48,402 nucleotides of DNA. Source: JBDLRH01 sp039800165 (GTDB taxonomy: Bacteria > Pseudomonadota > Gammaproteobacteria > Burkholderiales > Burkholderiaceae_C). Location: assembly GCA_039800165.1 (NCBI GenBank), contig JBDLRH010000176.1, positions 1 through 48,402 on the forward strand, read 5' to 3'. The notes below the pieces were generated by a model. It was not told where the DNA came from. It saw only the letters and a program-made list of their open reading frames with translations, and ran no database searches. The position numbers and the translations under genes were made by a program. Positions 8,658 through 16,967 of the stretch are shown piece by piece (within the stretch, counting starts at the first letter, position 1; every line of letters starts with the position of its first letter).

Positions 8658-9955
8658 GTTCGCCTCCGTGCTGCAGATCGCCGAGATGGCTGTGGCGCCT
8701 TGGATGGCGCCGTGGGTTGCGCCGTGGGTTGCGCCGTGGGTTGCGCGGCATTCGCATGCACCCAGCCCGCTTCGCACCATTCTTGCAGCACCGCGCAGGC
8801 ATCGTCGCTGGCGCGGCGCAGGTCGTCAGCCGACAGGAAGCGCTGGCTGGCCAGACGCTGCATCAGCCGGGCATCGGCGCCGCCTGCCCGCAGGCTCTCG
8901 CCATTGATGAACACATGCCGCGCATCGCACAGCATGCGGGTGCGCCGGTCCAGCCGCACGCCGCGCAACAGCTCTGCCGTATCCACCTCAGCCACCGGCG
9001 GCTCGAACCACACCTGCGCCTTGGGCTCGGTGAGGTACTCGCCCAGCGCACGTGCCAGTGCCTGCGGGTCACGCAGGGCGCGCTGAACGGCATCGTGCGC
9101 ATAGCGCAGCATCGCCTCAGGCAGCATCGCCGGCGCCTCCACCGCACCCTGGCTCGGGTCGGCGTACATCGCCGGGGCTGCAGCGTGTGTCGATGCGGCG
9201 GCGTCACGGCCCTCGTCACCGGCTGCGTCTGCCATGCGCTGCAGCAGCTCGCGCGCGAGCTCGCCGCGCTGCGGCGCGCGAAAGCCGATGGAGCAGGTCA
9301 TGCACTCGCCTTCGGCGATGCCGTCGTGCGCCCAGCGCGGCGGCAGGTACAGCATGTCGCCAGGCTCAAGCACCCACTCCTGCTCGGGCTCGAAGCGCGA
9401 GAGGATCTTCAGCGGTACATCGTCGCGCAGCGACAGGTCCTTCTGCCGGCCGATGCGCCAGCGGCGGCGGCCCTGCACCTGCAGCAGGAACACGTCGTAG
9501 CTGTCGAAGTGCGGCCCCACGCCCCCGCCGTCGGTGGCGTAGCTGATCATCAGGTCATCCAGCCGCGCGTCGGGCACGAAGCGAAAGCAATCAAGCAGGT
9601 CACGCGCCGCATCGTCGTGCAGGTCTACGCCCTGCACCAGCAGCGTCCAGTGCGGCTGCTGCACCGGCGGCAGGCTGCGCCGCGCAAACGGGCCGCGCTG
9701 CAGCGTCCACTGGGCACCCACACCCATGGCCCGGGCCGCCGGCTTGCGGCCGCCCTGCGGCGGCGGCGACTGCACCACCAGCCGCGACTCGACCTCGTCG
9801 CGCGCGGCCAGCGCGAAGAGCTGCGCACGTGACAGCGGCGGCTTCACTGCCGCGATGGCGCCGCGCAACAGCAGCGGCTTCTTGTGCCAGTGGCGCTTCA
9901 TGAACTGACGCGGCGACAGGCCGCCGAGCAGTGCCAGGGAAGCATCGATGTCCAT
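8654..9955 (-). CDS. RoxA/YcfD-like cupin (JmjC-type) ribosomal oxygenase
   Basis: The 433-residue product begins MDIDASLALLGGLSPRQFMK, then RHWHKKPLLLRGA, the usual opening of YcfD/RoxA 2-oxoglutarate/Fe(II) oxygenases. In E. coli this enzyme hydroxylates an Arg of ribosomal protein uL16. The iron triad is visible: His149 and Asp151 in GPHFDSYDVF and His210 in PPRWAHDG. RRRWRIG and LEPGDMLYLPP flank it as in the family. There is an insert at about residues 63-80 and a repetitive tail (QPTAQPTAQPTAPSKAP, then Arg-rich). An ATG at 9997 is in frame, but the family start and a TCTAAT box 6 bases before 9955 favour 9955. The downstream hypothetical is coupled by ATGA. Confidence 0.85.
   Translation of the reverse strand: MDIDASLALLGGLSPRQFMKRHWHKKPLLLRGAIAAVKPPLSRAQLFALAARDEVESRLVVQSPPPQGGRKPAARAMGVGAQWTLQRGPFARRSLPPVQQPHWTLLVQGVDLHDDAARDLLDCFRFVPDARLDDLMISYATDGGGVGPHFDSYDVFLLQVQGRRRWRIGRQKDLSLRDDVPLKILSRFEPEQEWVLEPGDMLYLPPRWAHDGIAEGECMTCSIGFRAPQRGELARELLQRMADAAGDEGRDAAASTHAAAPAMYADPSQGAVEAPAMLPEAMLRYAHDAVQRALRDPQALARALGEYLTEPKAQVWFEPPVAEVDTAELLRGVRLDRRTRMLCDARHVFINGESLRAGGADARLMQRLASQRFLSADDLRRASDDACAVLQEWCEAGWVHANAAQPTAQPTAQPTAPSKAPQPSRRSAARRRT
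8707..8742. repeat. Three tandem 12-base repeats
   Basis: The unit gcgccgtgggtt occurs three times without change (8707-8718, 8719-8730, 8731-8742). On the minus strand it encodes repeated QPTA units in the C-terminal tail of the cupin protein. Length is a multiple of three, so copy-number change keeps frame. Confidence 0.9.
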
Positions 9956-9961
9956 GGCGTG

Positions 9962-9967
9962 ATTAGA
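9962..9967 (-). promoter_or_regulatory. -10 box for RoxA-like gene (TCTAAT)
   Basis: TCTAAT on the minus strand ends 6 bases before the ATG at 9955. It argues against the longer reading frame that would start at 9997. Confidence 0.4.
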
Positions 9968-9992
9968 ACGCGTCTTGTCACCGGGCGCATGG

Positions 9993-9998
9993 GACAAT
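9993..9998 (+). promoter_or_regulatory. -10 box for SlyD-like gene (GACAAT)
   Basis: GACAAT ends 7 bases before the ATG at 10006. It is only 25 bases from the opposing TCTAAT box, so the two divergent promoters must share upstream DNA. Confidence 0.45.
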
Positions 9999-10005
9999 TC
10001 CCGGC

Positions 10006-10545
10006 ATGGATGCCCTGCCCCAAGTCACACCGCCATGCGTGGTTGCGCTCACCTGGACGCTGATGGATTCGCTCGGCGAAGAGCTCGACGTGCTCGACGA
10101 GCCGGTGGAGTTTCTGGTGGGCGGCGATGACCTGCTGGCCAAGGTCGAGCAGGCGCTGCAGGGCCACGAGGTCGGCGCGCGGCTGGACCTGCACCTCGAG
10201 CCGCACGACGCCTTTGGCGACTACGACGAAAGCAAGGTGTTCCTCGAATCGCGCGAGCGCTTTCCGCAGGCGCTCGAAGAAGGCATGACCTTCGAAGGCC
10301 TGCCCGAGGGCTGCAACCCCGATGCGCCGCGCGACCTGCTCTACATGGTGACCGACATCTACCCGGAGCATGTGGTGCTGGACGGCAACCACCCGCTGGC
10401 GGGCATCGCGCTGCGCCTGAAGCTCCGGGTTGAGGCCATCCGCGAGGCCACCGAAGAGGAAATCGGCCGCGGCAGCGCGGGCACCGGCTTCTTCCGGGTG
10501 CAGCCGATCTCACCGGGCGCGCCCGAGGGCGGCCCCCTGCACTGA
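10006..10545 (+). CDS. SlyD-like FKBP-type peptidyl-prolyl isomerase
   Basis: The 179-residue cytoplasmic protein has the SlyD arrangement: an FKBP half (TWTLMDSLGEELDVLDEPVEFLVG, LLAKVEQALQGHEVGARLDL) and an inserted IF-type chaperone flap around residues 80-130. It closes with the hallmark DGNHPLAGIALRLKL near 126-140. The His-rich metal tail of E. coli SlyD is missing; the C-terminus is FFRVQPISPGAPEGGPLH. It probably acts as proline isomerase/chaperone. It is monocistronic, divergent from the RoxA-like gene and convergent with dut (8-base gap). Confidence 0.88.
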   Translation: MDALPQVTPPCVVALTWTLMDSLGEELDVLDEPVEFLVGGDDLLAKVEQALQGHEVGARLDLHLEPHDAFGDYDESKVFLESRERFPQALEEGMTFEGLPEGCNPDAPRDLLYMVTDIYPEHVVLDGNHPLAGIALRLKLRVEAIREATEEEIGRGSAGTGFFRVQPISPGAPEGGPLH

Positions 10546-10553
10546 TCCTGCGC

Positions 10554-11000
10554 TCAGCGGGTGCCGGTCGATCCGTAGCCGCCAGCGCCGCGCTGGCTGG
10601 CCGCGAACTCGCTGACGATGTTGAACTCGGCCTGCACCACCGGCACGATCATCAGCTGCGCAATGCGCTCCATCGGCTCGATGGTGAAGGCGGTGGCGCT
10701 GCGGTTCCACGCGCTCACCATCAGCTGGCCCTGGTAGTCGCTGTCGATCAGGCCCACCAGGTTGCCCAGCACGATGCCGTGCTTGTGGCCCAGCCCCGAG
10801 CGCGGCAGGATCAGCGCCGCGTAGCCCGGGTCGGCCAGGTGCATCGCGATGCCGGTGGGCACCAGCTGCCACGCGTTCGGGGCCAGCGTCAGCGGCGCGT
10901 CGATGCAGGCGCGCAGGTCCAGGCCGGCGCTGCCCGGGGTGGCGTAGGCCGGCATCTGCGCGGCGATGCGCGCGTCGAGGATCTTGACGTCAACTTTCAT
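10554..11000 (-). CDS. dut: Deoxyuridine 5'-triphosphate nucleotidohydrolase
   Basis: The 148-residue homotrimeric dUTPase hydrolyses dUTP to dUMP and PPi. All five motifs are present: ATPGSAGLDLRA (1), PRSGLGHKHGIVL (2), GLIDSDYQGQLMV (3, with the catalytic Asp), ERIAQLMIVPV (4) and RGAGGYGSTG (5, Tyr in place of the more common Phe). Length is typical. The ATG at 10998-11000 opens MKVDVKILDAR, the usual start. It lies 43 bases after coaBC in the same orientation, a common betaproteobacterial pair. Confidence 0.96.
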   Translation of the reverse strand: MKVDVKILDARIAAQMPAYATPGSAGLDLRACIDAPLTLAPNAWQLVPTGIAMHLADPGYAALILPRSGLGHKHGIVLGNLVGLIDSDYQGQLMVSAWNRSATAFTIEPMERIAQLMIVPVVQAEFNIVSEFAASQRGAGGYGSTGTR

Positions 11001-11043
11001 GGGTGCAGGTCGGTAGGCCGGGCCGGCGTGCGGCTGGCGGGGT

Positions 11044-12258
11044 TCAGGCGGGCAGGCGCCGCGCAATCTCGGCGATCAGGCCGCGCGCCAGCGCCCGCTT
11101 GGTGTTGCGCGGCACCTCGGTCACGCCCTGGGCGTCGACCAGCAACAGCGCGTTGTCGTCGGCACCGAAGGTGGCCGGCCCGATGTTGCCCACCAGCAGC
11201 GGCACGCCCTTGCGCTCGCGCTTGGCCTGGGCGTTGGCTGCCAGGTCTTCACTTTCTGCCGCGAAGCCGACGCAGAACAGCCGGGCGGATGCCGCGCGTG
11301 GCAGACGGGCCACCTCGGCCAGGATGTCCGGGTTTTCGGTGAACGCGAGCTCGGGCGTGCGGCCCGATCCGTCCTTCTTGATCTTCTGGCCGGCGGCGCT
11401 TGCGGGGCGCCAATCGGCCACGGCCGCGGTCGCGATGAACACATCGGCCTGTTGCGCCAGCGGCAGCACCGCCCCATGCATCTCCAGCGCCGAGCGCACG
11501 TCGATGCGCTTGACGCCGCGCGGCGTCTGCAGATGCACCGGCCCGGCCACCAGCGTGACCTCGGCGCCCGCCTCTTGCGCCGCACGCGCCACTGCAAAGC
11601 CCATCTTGCCGCTGGACAGGTTGGTGATGCCGCGCACCGGGTCGATCGCCTCGTAGGTCGGCCCGGCAGTCACCAGCACCCGCTTGCCCGCCAGCCGCTT
11701 GGGGCTGAAGAAGGCGATCAGGTCCTGAAGGATCTCGTGCGGCTCGAGCATGCGGCCGTCGCCGGTTTCGCCGCAGGCCTGATCGCCGCTGCCCACGCCC
11801 AGCACATGGGCGCCGTCAGACTGCAGCTGCGCCATGTTGCGCTGCGTGGCCGGGTGCGTCCACATCTCGCGGTTCATCGCCGGCGCCAGCAGCAGCGGCA
11901 CGTCACCGATCGGTCGGGCCAGGCACAGCAGGCTGAGCAGGTCATCCGCGCGGCCGTGCAGCAGCTTGGCAGCGAAGTCGGCGCTGCAGGGCGCAACCAC
12001 GATGGCGTCGGCCTCGCGGCTCAGGTTGATGTGCGCCATGTTGTTGGCCTCGCGCGCGTCCCACTGCGAGGTGTAGACGCTGCGGTTGCTGAGGGCCTGC
12101 ATCGTCACCGGGGTGATGAACTGCGCCGCCGCCTCGGTCATCACCACCTGCACCGTGGCGCCCTCCTTCACCAGGGCGCGGCACAGCTCGGCTGCCTTGT
12201 AGCAGGCGATGCCGCCGCTTAAGCCCAGCACGATGTGCCTGCCTGTCAGTTCCAACAT
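11044..12258 (-). CDS. coaBC: Bifunctional phosphopantothenoylcysteine decarboxylase / synthetase
   Basis: This 404-residue fusion carries out two successive steps of coenzyme A synthesis. The N-terminal flavin-binding CoaC domain (about 1-185) has catalytic His76 in NNMAHINLS, Asn129 in PAMNREMW and Cys162 in the flap GSGDQACGETGDGRM. The C-terminal CoaB domain (about 190-404) has TAGPTYEAIDPVRGITN, SSGKMG, AAVADWRP and the KIKKDG strap. An in-frame GTG at 12267 overlaps the TATAGT box, so the ATG at 12258, 7 bases after that box, is preferred. It is divergent from pyrG and followed by dut. Confidence 0.96.
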   Translation of the reverse strand: MLELTGRHIVLGLSGGIACYKAAELCRALVKEGATVQVVMTEAAAQFITPVTMQALSNRSVYTSQWDAREANNMAHINLSREADAIVVAPCSADFAAKLLHGRADDLLSLLCLARPIGDVPLLLAPAMNREMWTHPATQRNMAQLQSDGAHVLGVGSGDQACGETGDGRMLEPHEILQDLIAFFSPKRLAGKRVLVTAGPTYEAIDPVRGITNLSSGKMGFAVARAAQEAGAEVTLVAGPVHLQTPRGVKRIDVRSALEMHGAVLPLAQQADVFIATAAVADWRPASAAGQKIKKDGSGRTPELAFTENPDILAEVARLPRAASARLFCVGFAAESEDLAANAQAKRERKGVPLLVGNIGPATFGADDNALLLVDAQGVTEVPRNTKRALARGLIAEIARRLPA

Positions 12259-12265
12259 GCGCGCC

Positions 12266-12271
12266 ACTATA
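12266..12271 (-). promoter_or_regulatory. -10 box for coaBC-dut (TATAGT)
   Basis: TATAGT on the minus strand ends 7 bases before the coaBC ATG. It shares four base pairs with the pyrG TATAAT on the other strand. Confidence 0.5.
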
Positions 12272-12273
12272 AT
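12268..12273 (+). promoter_or_regulatory. -10 box for pyrG (TATAAT)
   Basis: A perfect TATAAT lies 41 bases before the pyrG ATG. The common core TATA is read on both strands, so this is a candidate bidirectional promoter. Confidence 0.55.
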
Positions 12274-12291
12274 CCCCTCTTACCACCTCCT

Positions 12292-12307
12292 TCGGGCCGA
12301 CGCCCGA
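12292..12307 (+). promoter_or_regulatory. Hairpin in pyrG leader
   Basis: TCGGGC and GCCCGA form a 6-base stem with a CGAC loop, 7 bases before the pyrG ATG. There is no T-run, so it is not an intrinsic terminator, and no Shine-Dalgarno sequence follows. It would sit close to the ribosome binding region. Function unknown. Confidence 0.4.
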
Positions 12308-12314
12308 GCCTGAC

Positions 12315-13982
12315 ATGACCAAATTCGTCTTCGTCACCGGCGGTGTGGTGTCCTCCCTTGGCAAGGGAATCGCCTCAGCCTCCCTCGCAGCGATTCTTGA
12401 ATCGCGGGGCCTCAAAGTCACCCTCATCAAGCTCGACCCGTACATCAACGTGGACCCGGGCACGATGTCGCCGTTCCAGCACGGCGAGGTGTTCGTCACC
12501 GACGACGGCGCCGAGACCGACCTCGACCTTGGCCACTACGAGCGCTTCATCACGACGCGCATGGGCAAGCTCAACAACTTCACCACTGGCCGCATCTACC
12601 AGTCGGTGCTGGAAAAAGAGCGCCGCGGCGACTACCTCGGCAAGACGGTGCAGGTGATTCCGCACGTCACCAACGAGATCCAGGAATACATCCAGCGCGG
12701 CGCCCGCGTGGGCGACCCTGCGGCAGCGGACGTGGCCATCGTCGAGATCGGCGGCACGGTGGGCGACATCGAGTCCCTGCCCTTTCTCGAAGCCGCGCGC
12801 CAGATGAGCCTGCGCCAGGGCGCCAACAACACCGCATTCGTGCACCTGACCTACGTGCCGTGGATTGCCGCGGCCGGCGAGCTCAAGACCAAGCCGACCC
12901 AGCACACGGTGCAAAAGCTGCGCGAGATCGGCATCCAGCCCGATGCGCTGCTGTGCCGTGCCGACCGCCGCATCCCCGACGAGGAGCGCGGCAAGATCTC
13001 GCTGTTCACCAACGTGCCCGAATGGGGCGTGATCAGCATGTGGGATGTGGACACCATCTACAAGGTGCCGCGCATGCTGCATGAGCAGGGCCTGGACGGC
13101 CTGATCTGCGACAAGCTGCGCCTGAACACGCCGCCGGCGAGCCTCAAGCGCTGGGACGAGCTGGTCTACGAGGTCGAACATCCGCAGGCCGAGGTCACGA
13201 TCGCGATGGTCGGCAAGTACGTCGACCTGTCGGACAGCTACAAGTCGCTCAACGAGGCGCTCAAGCATGCCGGCATGAAGAACCATGCCCGCGTGAAGAT
13301 CGAGTACATCGACTCCGAGACGCTGAGCGCCGACACCGTGACGCAGCTCAGCAGGTTCGATGCGGTGCTGGTGCCCGGCGGCTTCGGCAAGCGCGGCATC
13401 GAAGGCAAGATCTGCGCGGCGCGCTACGCCCGCGAGAACCGCATTCCCTACCTGGGCATCTGCCTGGGCATGCAGGTGGCCACCATCGAGTACGCGCGCC
13501 ATGTGGCGGGCCTGGACGGCGCCAACAGCACCGAATTCGAGCCCGCCTCGCCGCATCCGGTGATTGCGCTCATCACCGAGTGGAAAGACGCCGACGGCAC
13601 CATCAAGACGCGCAGCGAGAACTCGGACCTCGGCGGCACGATGCGCCTGGGGGCACAGAGCTCTGACGTGCAGGCCGGCACCCTGGCGCACAAGATCTAT
13701 GGCGACGTGGTGACCGAGCGCCACCGTCACCGCTACGAGGCCAACGTGGCCTACCTCGACCAGCTGCGCAACGCAGGCCTGGTGATCTCGGCGCTGACCC
13801 AGCGCGAGCAGCTCACCGAAATCGTGGAGCTGCCGCAGTCGGCGCACCCCTGGTACATGGGCGTGCAGTTCCACCCCGAGTTCAAGTCCACCCCGTGGGA
13901 CGGCCATCCGCTGTTCAATTCATTCATCAAGGCCGCGCTGGACCACCAGTCGCATGGCAAGAGCCTCAAGGCCGTGGCCTGA
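12315..13982 (+). CDS. pyrG: CTP synthase
   Basis: The 555-residue enzyme aminates UTP to CTP using glutamine and ATP. The synthetase domain begins MTKFVFVTGGVVSSLGKGI with the P-loop, followed by DPYINVDPGTMSPFQHGE and the TDLDLGHYERF segment. Residues about 290-545 form the class I glutamine amidotransferase domain, with nucleophile Cys383 in GICLGMQ and the His-Glu pair in VQFHPEFKS. It starts a run with kdsA, DUF1330, eno and ftsB, a well-known betaproteobacterial order. It has no clear Shine-Dalgarno site. Confidence 0.98.
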   Translation: MTKFVFVTGGVVSSLGKGIASASLAAILESRGLKVTLIKLDPYINVDPGTMSPFQHGEVFVTDDGAETDLDLGHYERFITTRMGKLNNFTTGRIYQSVLEKERRGDYLGKTVQVIPHVTNEIQEYIQRGARVGDPAAADVAIVEIGGTVGDIESLPFLEAARQMSLRQGANNTAFVHLTYVPWIAAAGELKTKPTQHTVQKLREIGIQPDALLCRADRRIPDEERGKISLFTNVPEWGVISMWDVDTIYKVPRMLHEQGLDGLICDKLRLNTPPASLKRWDELVYEVEHPQAEVTIAMVGKYVDLSDSYKSLNEALKHAGMKNHARVKIEYIDSETLSADTVTQLSRFDAVLVPGGFGKRGIEGKICAARYARENRIPYLGICLGMQVATIEYARHVAGLDGANSTEFEPASPHPVIALITEWKDADGTIKTRSENSDLGGTMRLGAQSSDVQAGTLAHKIYGDVVTERHRHRYEANVAYLDQLRNAGLVISALTQREQLTEIVELPQSAHPWYMGVQFHPEFKSTPWDGHPLFNSFIKAALDHQSHGKSLKAVA

Positions 13983-14007
13983 CGCGCACCGAGCAAAGCG
14001 CCACTCC

Positions 14008-14865
14008 ATGAAGCTGTGTGACTTTGAGGTTGGCCTCGACCATCCGTTCTTCCTGATCGCCGGGCCCTGCGTGGTGGAGTCCGAACAACTGCAGATGGAC
14101 ACCGCCGGCACGCTGCGCGACATCACCCGCGCGCTGGGCATTCCGTTCATCTTCAAGAGCAGCTACGACAAGGCCAACCGCTCCAGCGGCACCAGCTTTC
14201 GCGGCCCGGGCATGGAACGTGGTCTGGAGATCCTGGCCAAGGTGCGCAGCACGCTGGGCGTGCCGCTGCTGACCGATGTACACACCGAAGCCGAGATCCC
14301 GGCGGTGGCGGCGGTCGTCGATGTGCTGCAGACGCCTGCCTTCCTGTGCCGGCAAACCGACTTCATCCGTGCCGTGGCGCAAAGCGGCAAGCCGGTGAAC
14401 ATCAAGAAGGGCCAGTTCCTCGCGCCGCACGACATGAAGAACGTGATCGACAAGGCACGCGCCGCCGCACGCGACAAGGGCCTGTCGGAAGACCGCTTCA
14501 TGGCCTGTGAACGCGGTGCGAGCTTTGGCTACAACAACCTGGTGAGCGACATGCGCTCGCTGGCCATCATGCGAGAGACCGGTGCGCCGGTGGTGTTTGA
14601 CGCCACCCACAGCGTGCAGCTGCCAGGTGGCCAGGGCACCAGCTCGGGCGGCCAGCGCGAGATGGTGCCGGTGCTTGCGCGCGCCGCCGTCGCCGTGGGT
14701 GTGGCGGGCCTCTTCATGGAGACCCACCCGGACCCGGCCAAGGCGCTCAGCGACGGCCCGAATGCGGTACCGCTCAAGCACATGAAGGCGCTGCTGGAAT
14801 CGCTGGTCGAACTCGACCGCGCAACCAAGCGCCGCCCCTTCCTCGAAGACGCCTTTTCTGCCTGA
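14008..14865 (+). CDS. kdsA: 3-deoxy-8-phosphooctulonate synthase
   Basis: KdsA condenses phosphoenolpyruvate with arabinose 5-phosphate to give KDO-8-P for lipopolysaccharide. The 285-residue TIM barrel shows FKSSYDKANRSSGTSFRG (PEP/A5P binding), GMERGLEIL, TDVHTE, QTPAFLCRQTDF, NIKKGQFLAPHDM and DATHSVQLPGG. The opening FLIAGPCVVESE carries Cys at the position used as a metal ligand in Aquifex KdsA, where metal-independent enzymes have Asn, so this is probably the metal-dependent class. The ATG at 14008, 25 bases after pyrG, gives MKLCDFEVGLDHPFFL; a longer frame from 13954 overlaps pyrG and is less likely. Confidence 0.96.
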   Translation: MKLCDFEVGLDHPFFLIAGPCVVESEQLQMDTAGTLRDITRALGIPFIFKSSYDKANRSSGTSFRGPGMERGLEILAKVRSTLGVPLLTDVHTEAEIPAVAAVVDVLQTPAFLCRQTDFIRAVAQSGKPVNIKKGQFLAPHDMKNVIDKARAAARDKGLSEDRFMACERGASFGYNNLVSDMRSLAIMRETGAPVVFDATHSVQLPGGQGTSSGGQREMVPVLARAAVAVGVAGLFMETHPDPAKALSDGPNAVPLKHMKALLESLVELDRATKRRPFLEDAFSA

Positions 14866-14948
14866 GCGACCGCGTTGCATCCGCGCCCTTCGCCACCAGC
14901 GCCCCCTGCATTCGACCGAACCCTGCAAGACACTGAAGAAAGCATCCC

Positions 14949-15266
14949 ATGAGCCAGAGCACCCCCTACGGCTACGTCGTCGTCGACATGAAGATCAGCG
15001 ACCCCGAGCAGTACAAGCAGTACATGGCCGCAGCGCCTGCCGCGGTCAAGGCCTTTGGCGGCGAGTACCTGGTGCGTGGCGGCCAGCACACCGTGCTGGA
15101 GGGCAGCTGGCAGCCGGCCCGCATGGCGATGCTGCGCTTTCCGAGCTTCGAGCAGGCCAAGGCCTTCTATGACGCCGAGCAATACCGTGCCGCACGCGCC
15201 AAGCGTGCCGGCGCCACCGAGTTCTTCAACATGGTGCTGGTCGAGGGCGTCGCTGCTCCGGTCTGA
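14949..15266 (+). CDS. DUF1330 family protein
   Basis: The 105-residue cytoplasmic protein has a dimeric alpha-beta barrel (ferredoxin-like) fold typical of DUF1330. Markers are GYVVVDMKISDPEQYKQYM, FGGEYLVRGGQHTVLEG and FPSFEQAKAFYDAEQYRAAR. The biochemical role of the family is not established. It lies between kdsA and eno in the same orientation, 83 bases after kdsA and 76 before eno, so probably in the same transcript. Confidence 0.9.
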   Translation: MSQSTPYGYVVVDMKISDPEQYKQYMAAAPAAVKAFGGEYLVRGGQHTVLEGSWQPARMAMLRFPSFEQAKAFYDAEQYRAARAKRAGATEFFNMVLVEGVAAPV

Positions 15267-15342
15267 GTCGCCGCTGCCCGCAGCAACACACCGGCACACC
15301 GCCCCGTTCCACCCGAACACACACCCTCCAAGGAATCACTGA

Positions 15343-16626
15343 ATGAGCGCCATCGTGGACATCGTCGGCCGCGAAATCCTCGACAGCCGAGGCAACCCCA
15401 CCGTCGAATGCGACGTGTTGCTGGAATCCGGCACCATGGGCCGCGCGGCCGTGCCCTCGGGCGCGTCCACCGGCAGCCGCGAGGCGATCGAGCTGCGCGA
15501 CGGCGACAAGTCGCGCTACCTGGGCAAGGGCGTGCTCAAGGCGGTGGGCCACATCAACACCGAAATCTCCGAAGCGGTGCTGGGCCTCGATGCCTCCGAG
15601 CAGGCCTTCCTCGACAAGACCCTGGTCGACCTGGACGGCTCTGACAACAAGGGCCGCCTGGGCGCCAACGCAACGCTGGCGGTGTCGATGGCGGTGGCGC
15701 GCGCGGCTGCCGAAGAGTCGGGCCTGCCGCTGTACCGCTACTTCGGCGGCATGGGCAGCCTGCAGCTGCCGGTGCCGATGATGAACGTGGTCAACGGCGG
15801 CGCGCATGCCAACAACAACCTCGACCTGCAGGAACTGATGATCATTCCGGTGGGCGCGCCCTCGCTGCGTGAGGCGCTGCGCTACGGCGCCGAGGTGTTC
15901 CATGCGCTCAAGAAGATCATCCACGACAAGGGCATGAGCATTGCGGTCGGTGACGAGGGCGGCTTCGCGCCCAACGTGGCCAACCACGAAGCCGCGATCC
16001 AGATGATCCTGGAAGCGATCGACAAGGCGGGCTACACCGCCGGCGAGCAGATCGCGCTGGGCCTGGACTGCGCCTCCAGCGAATTCTTCAAGGACGGGAA
16101 GTACCACCTGGAAGCCGAAGGCCTGCAGCTCGACGCCGCACAGTGGACGGACATGCTGGCGACCTGGGTCGACAAGTACCCGATCATCAGCATCGAGGAT
16201 GGCATGGCCGAAGGCGACTGGGACGGCTGGAAGCACCTGACCGAGCGCCTGGGCAAGAAGGTGCAGCTGGTGGGCGACGACCTGTTCGTCACCAACACCA
16301 AGATCCTGCGCGAGGGCATCGACAAGGGCATTGCCAATTCGATCCTGATCAAGATCAACCAGATCGGCACGCTCAGCGAGACCTTCGCCGCCATCGAGAT
16401 GGCCAAGCGCGCCAACTACACCGCGGTGATCAGCCACCGCAGCGGCGAGACCGAAGACAGCACGATCGCCGACATCGCGGTGGGCACCAATGCGGGCCAG
16501 ATCAAGACCGGCTCGCTCAGCCGCTCGGACCGCATGGCCAAGTACAACCAGCTGCTGCGCATCGAGGAAGACCTCGGCGATGTCGCGCAGTACCCCGGCC
16601 GCTCGGCCTTCTACAACCTGCGCTGA
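15343..16626 (+). CDS. eno: Enolase
   Basis: Enolase interconverts 2-phosphoglycerate and phosphoenolpyruvate in glycolysis and is an RNA degradosome partner in some proteobacteria. The 427-residue protein contains ILDSRGNPTVE, GGAHANNNLDLQELMI, VGDEGGFAP, the metal-binding SIEDGMAEGDW and GDDLFVTN, catalytic Lys in ILIKINQIGT, and the signature SHRSGETEDSTIAD. A clear AAGGA lies about 10 bases before the ATG. It stands between DUF1330 and ftsB. Its product also serves KdsA, encoded just upstream, because PEP is a KdsA substrate. Confidence 0.98.
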   Translation: MSAIVDIVGREILDSRGNPTVECDVLLESGTMGRAAVPSGASTGSREAIELRDGDKSRYLGKGVLKAVGHINTEISEAVLGLDASEQAFLDKTLVDLDGSDNKGRLGANATLAVSMAVARAAAEESGLPLYRYFGGMGSLQLPVPMMNVVNGGAHANNNLDLQELMIIPVGAPSLREALRYGAEVFHALKKIIHDKGMSIAVGDEGGFAPNVANHEAAIQMILEAIDKAGYTAGEQIALGLDCASSEFFKDGKYHLEAEGLQLDAAQWTDMLATWVDKYPIISIEDGMAEGDWDGWKHLTERLGKKVQLVGDDLFVTNTKILREGIDKGIANSILIKINQIGTLSETFAAIEMAKRANYTAVISHRSGETEDSTIADIAVGTNAGQIKTGSLSRSDRMAKYNQLLRIEEDLGDVAQYPGRSAFYNLR

Positions 16627-16649
16627 GGAGCCAGCCGCAGCGGCCCGCC

Positions 16650-16925
16650 ATGGCGCATCGCTTCGTCCCCGCCCTGCTGCTGTTCGTGCTGCTGGCACTG
16701 CACGTGCAGCTGTGGTTTGGTCGGGGCAGCGTCAGCGACGTGGCGCGCATGGAAAACAAGCTCGCGCAGCAACAGGCAGCCAACCTCGCGGCGCGCCAGT
16801 CCAACGAGCGGCTCGCGGCCGAGGTGCGCGACCTGCGCGAGGGCGTGGAGATGGTCGAGGAGCGGGCGCGCACCGAGCTGGGCATGGTCAAGCCCAACGA
16901 GATCTTCGTGCAGATGGCGCGCTGA
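16650..16925 (+). CDS. ftsB: Cell division protein FtsB
   Basis: This 91-residue bitopic divisome protein forms the FtsQLB subcomplex. A short cytoplasmic N-terminus (MAHRF) precedes one membrane helix (VPALLLFVLLALHVQLWFG). A coiled coil follows at about residues 30-70 (MENKLAQQQAANLAARQSNE). The conserved tail is VEERARTELGMVKPNEIFVQ. It begins 23 bases after eno; eno-ftsB adjacency is typical. The frame is open far upstream inside eno, but MAHRF at 16650 is the natural start. Confidence 0.94.
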   Translation: MAHRFVPALLLFVLLALHVQLWFGRGSVSDVARMENKLAQQQAANLAARQSNERLAAEVRDLREGVEMVEERARTELGMVKPNEIFVQMAR

Positions 16926-16967
16926 GGGCGCGTTGAAGGCACGTTGATGGCACGCTGACCGCCGCGC

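Noticed and set aside
12292..12307. pyrG leader hairpin as an attenuator or terminator
   Set aside because: There is no T-run, leader peptide or alternative stem. It remains only a small hairpin.
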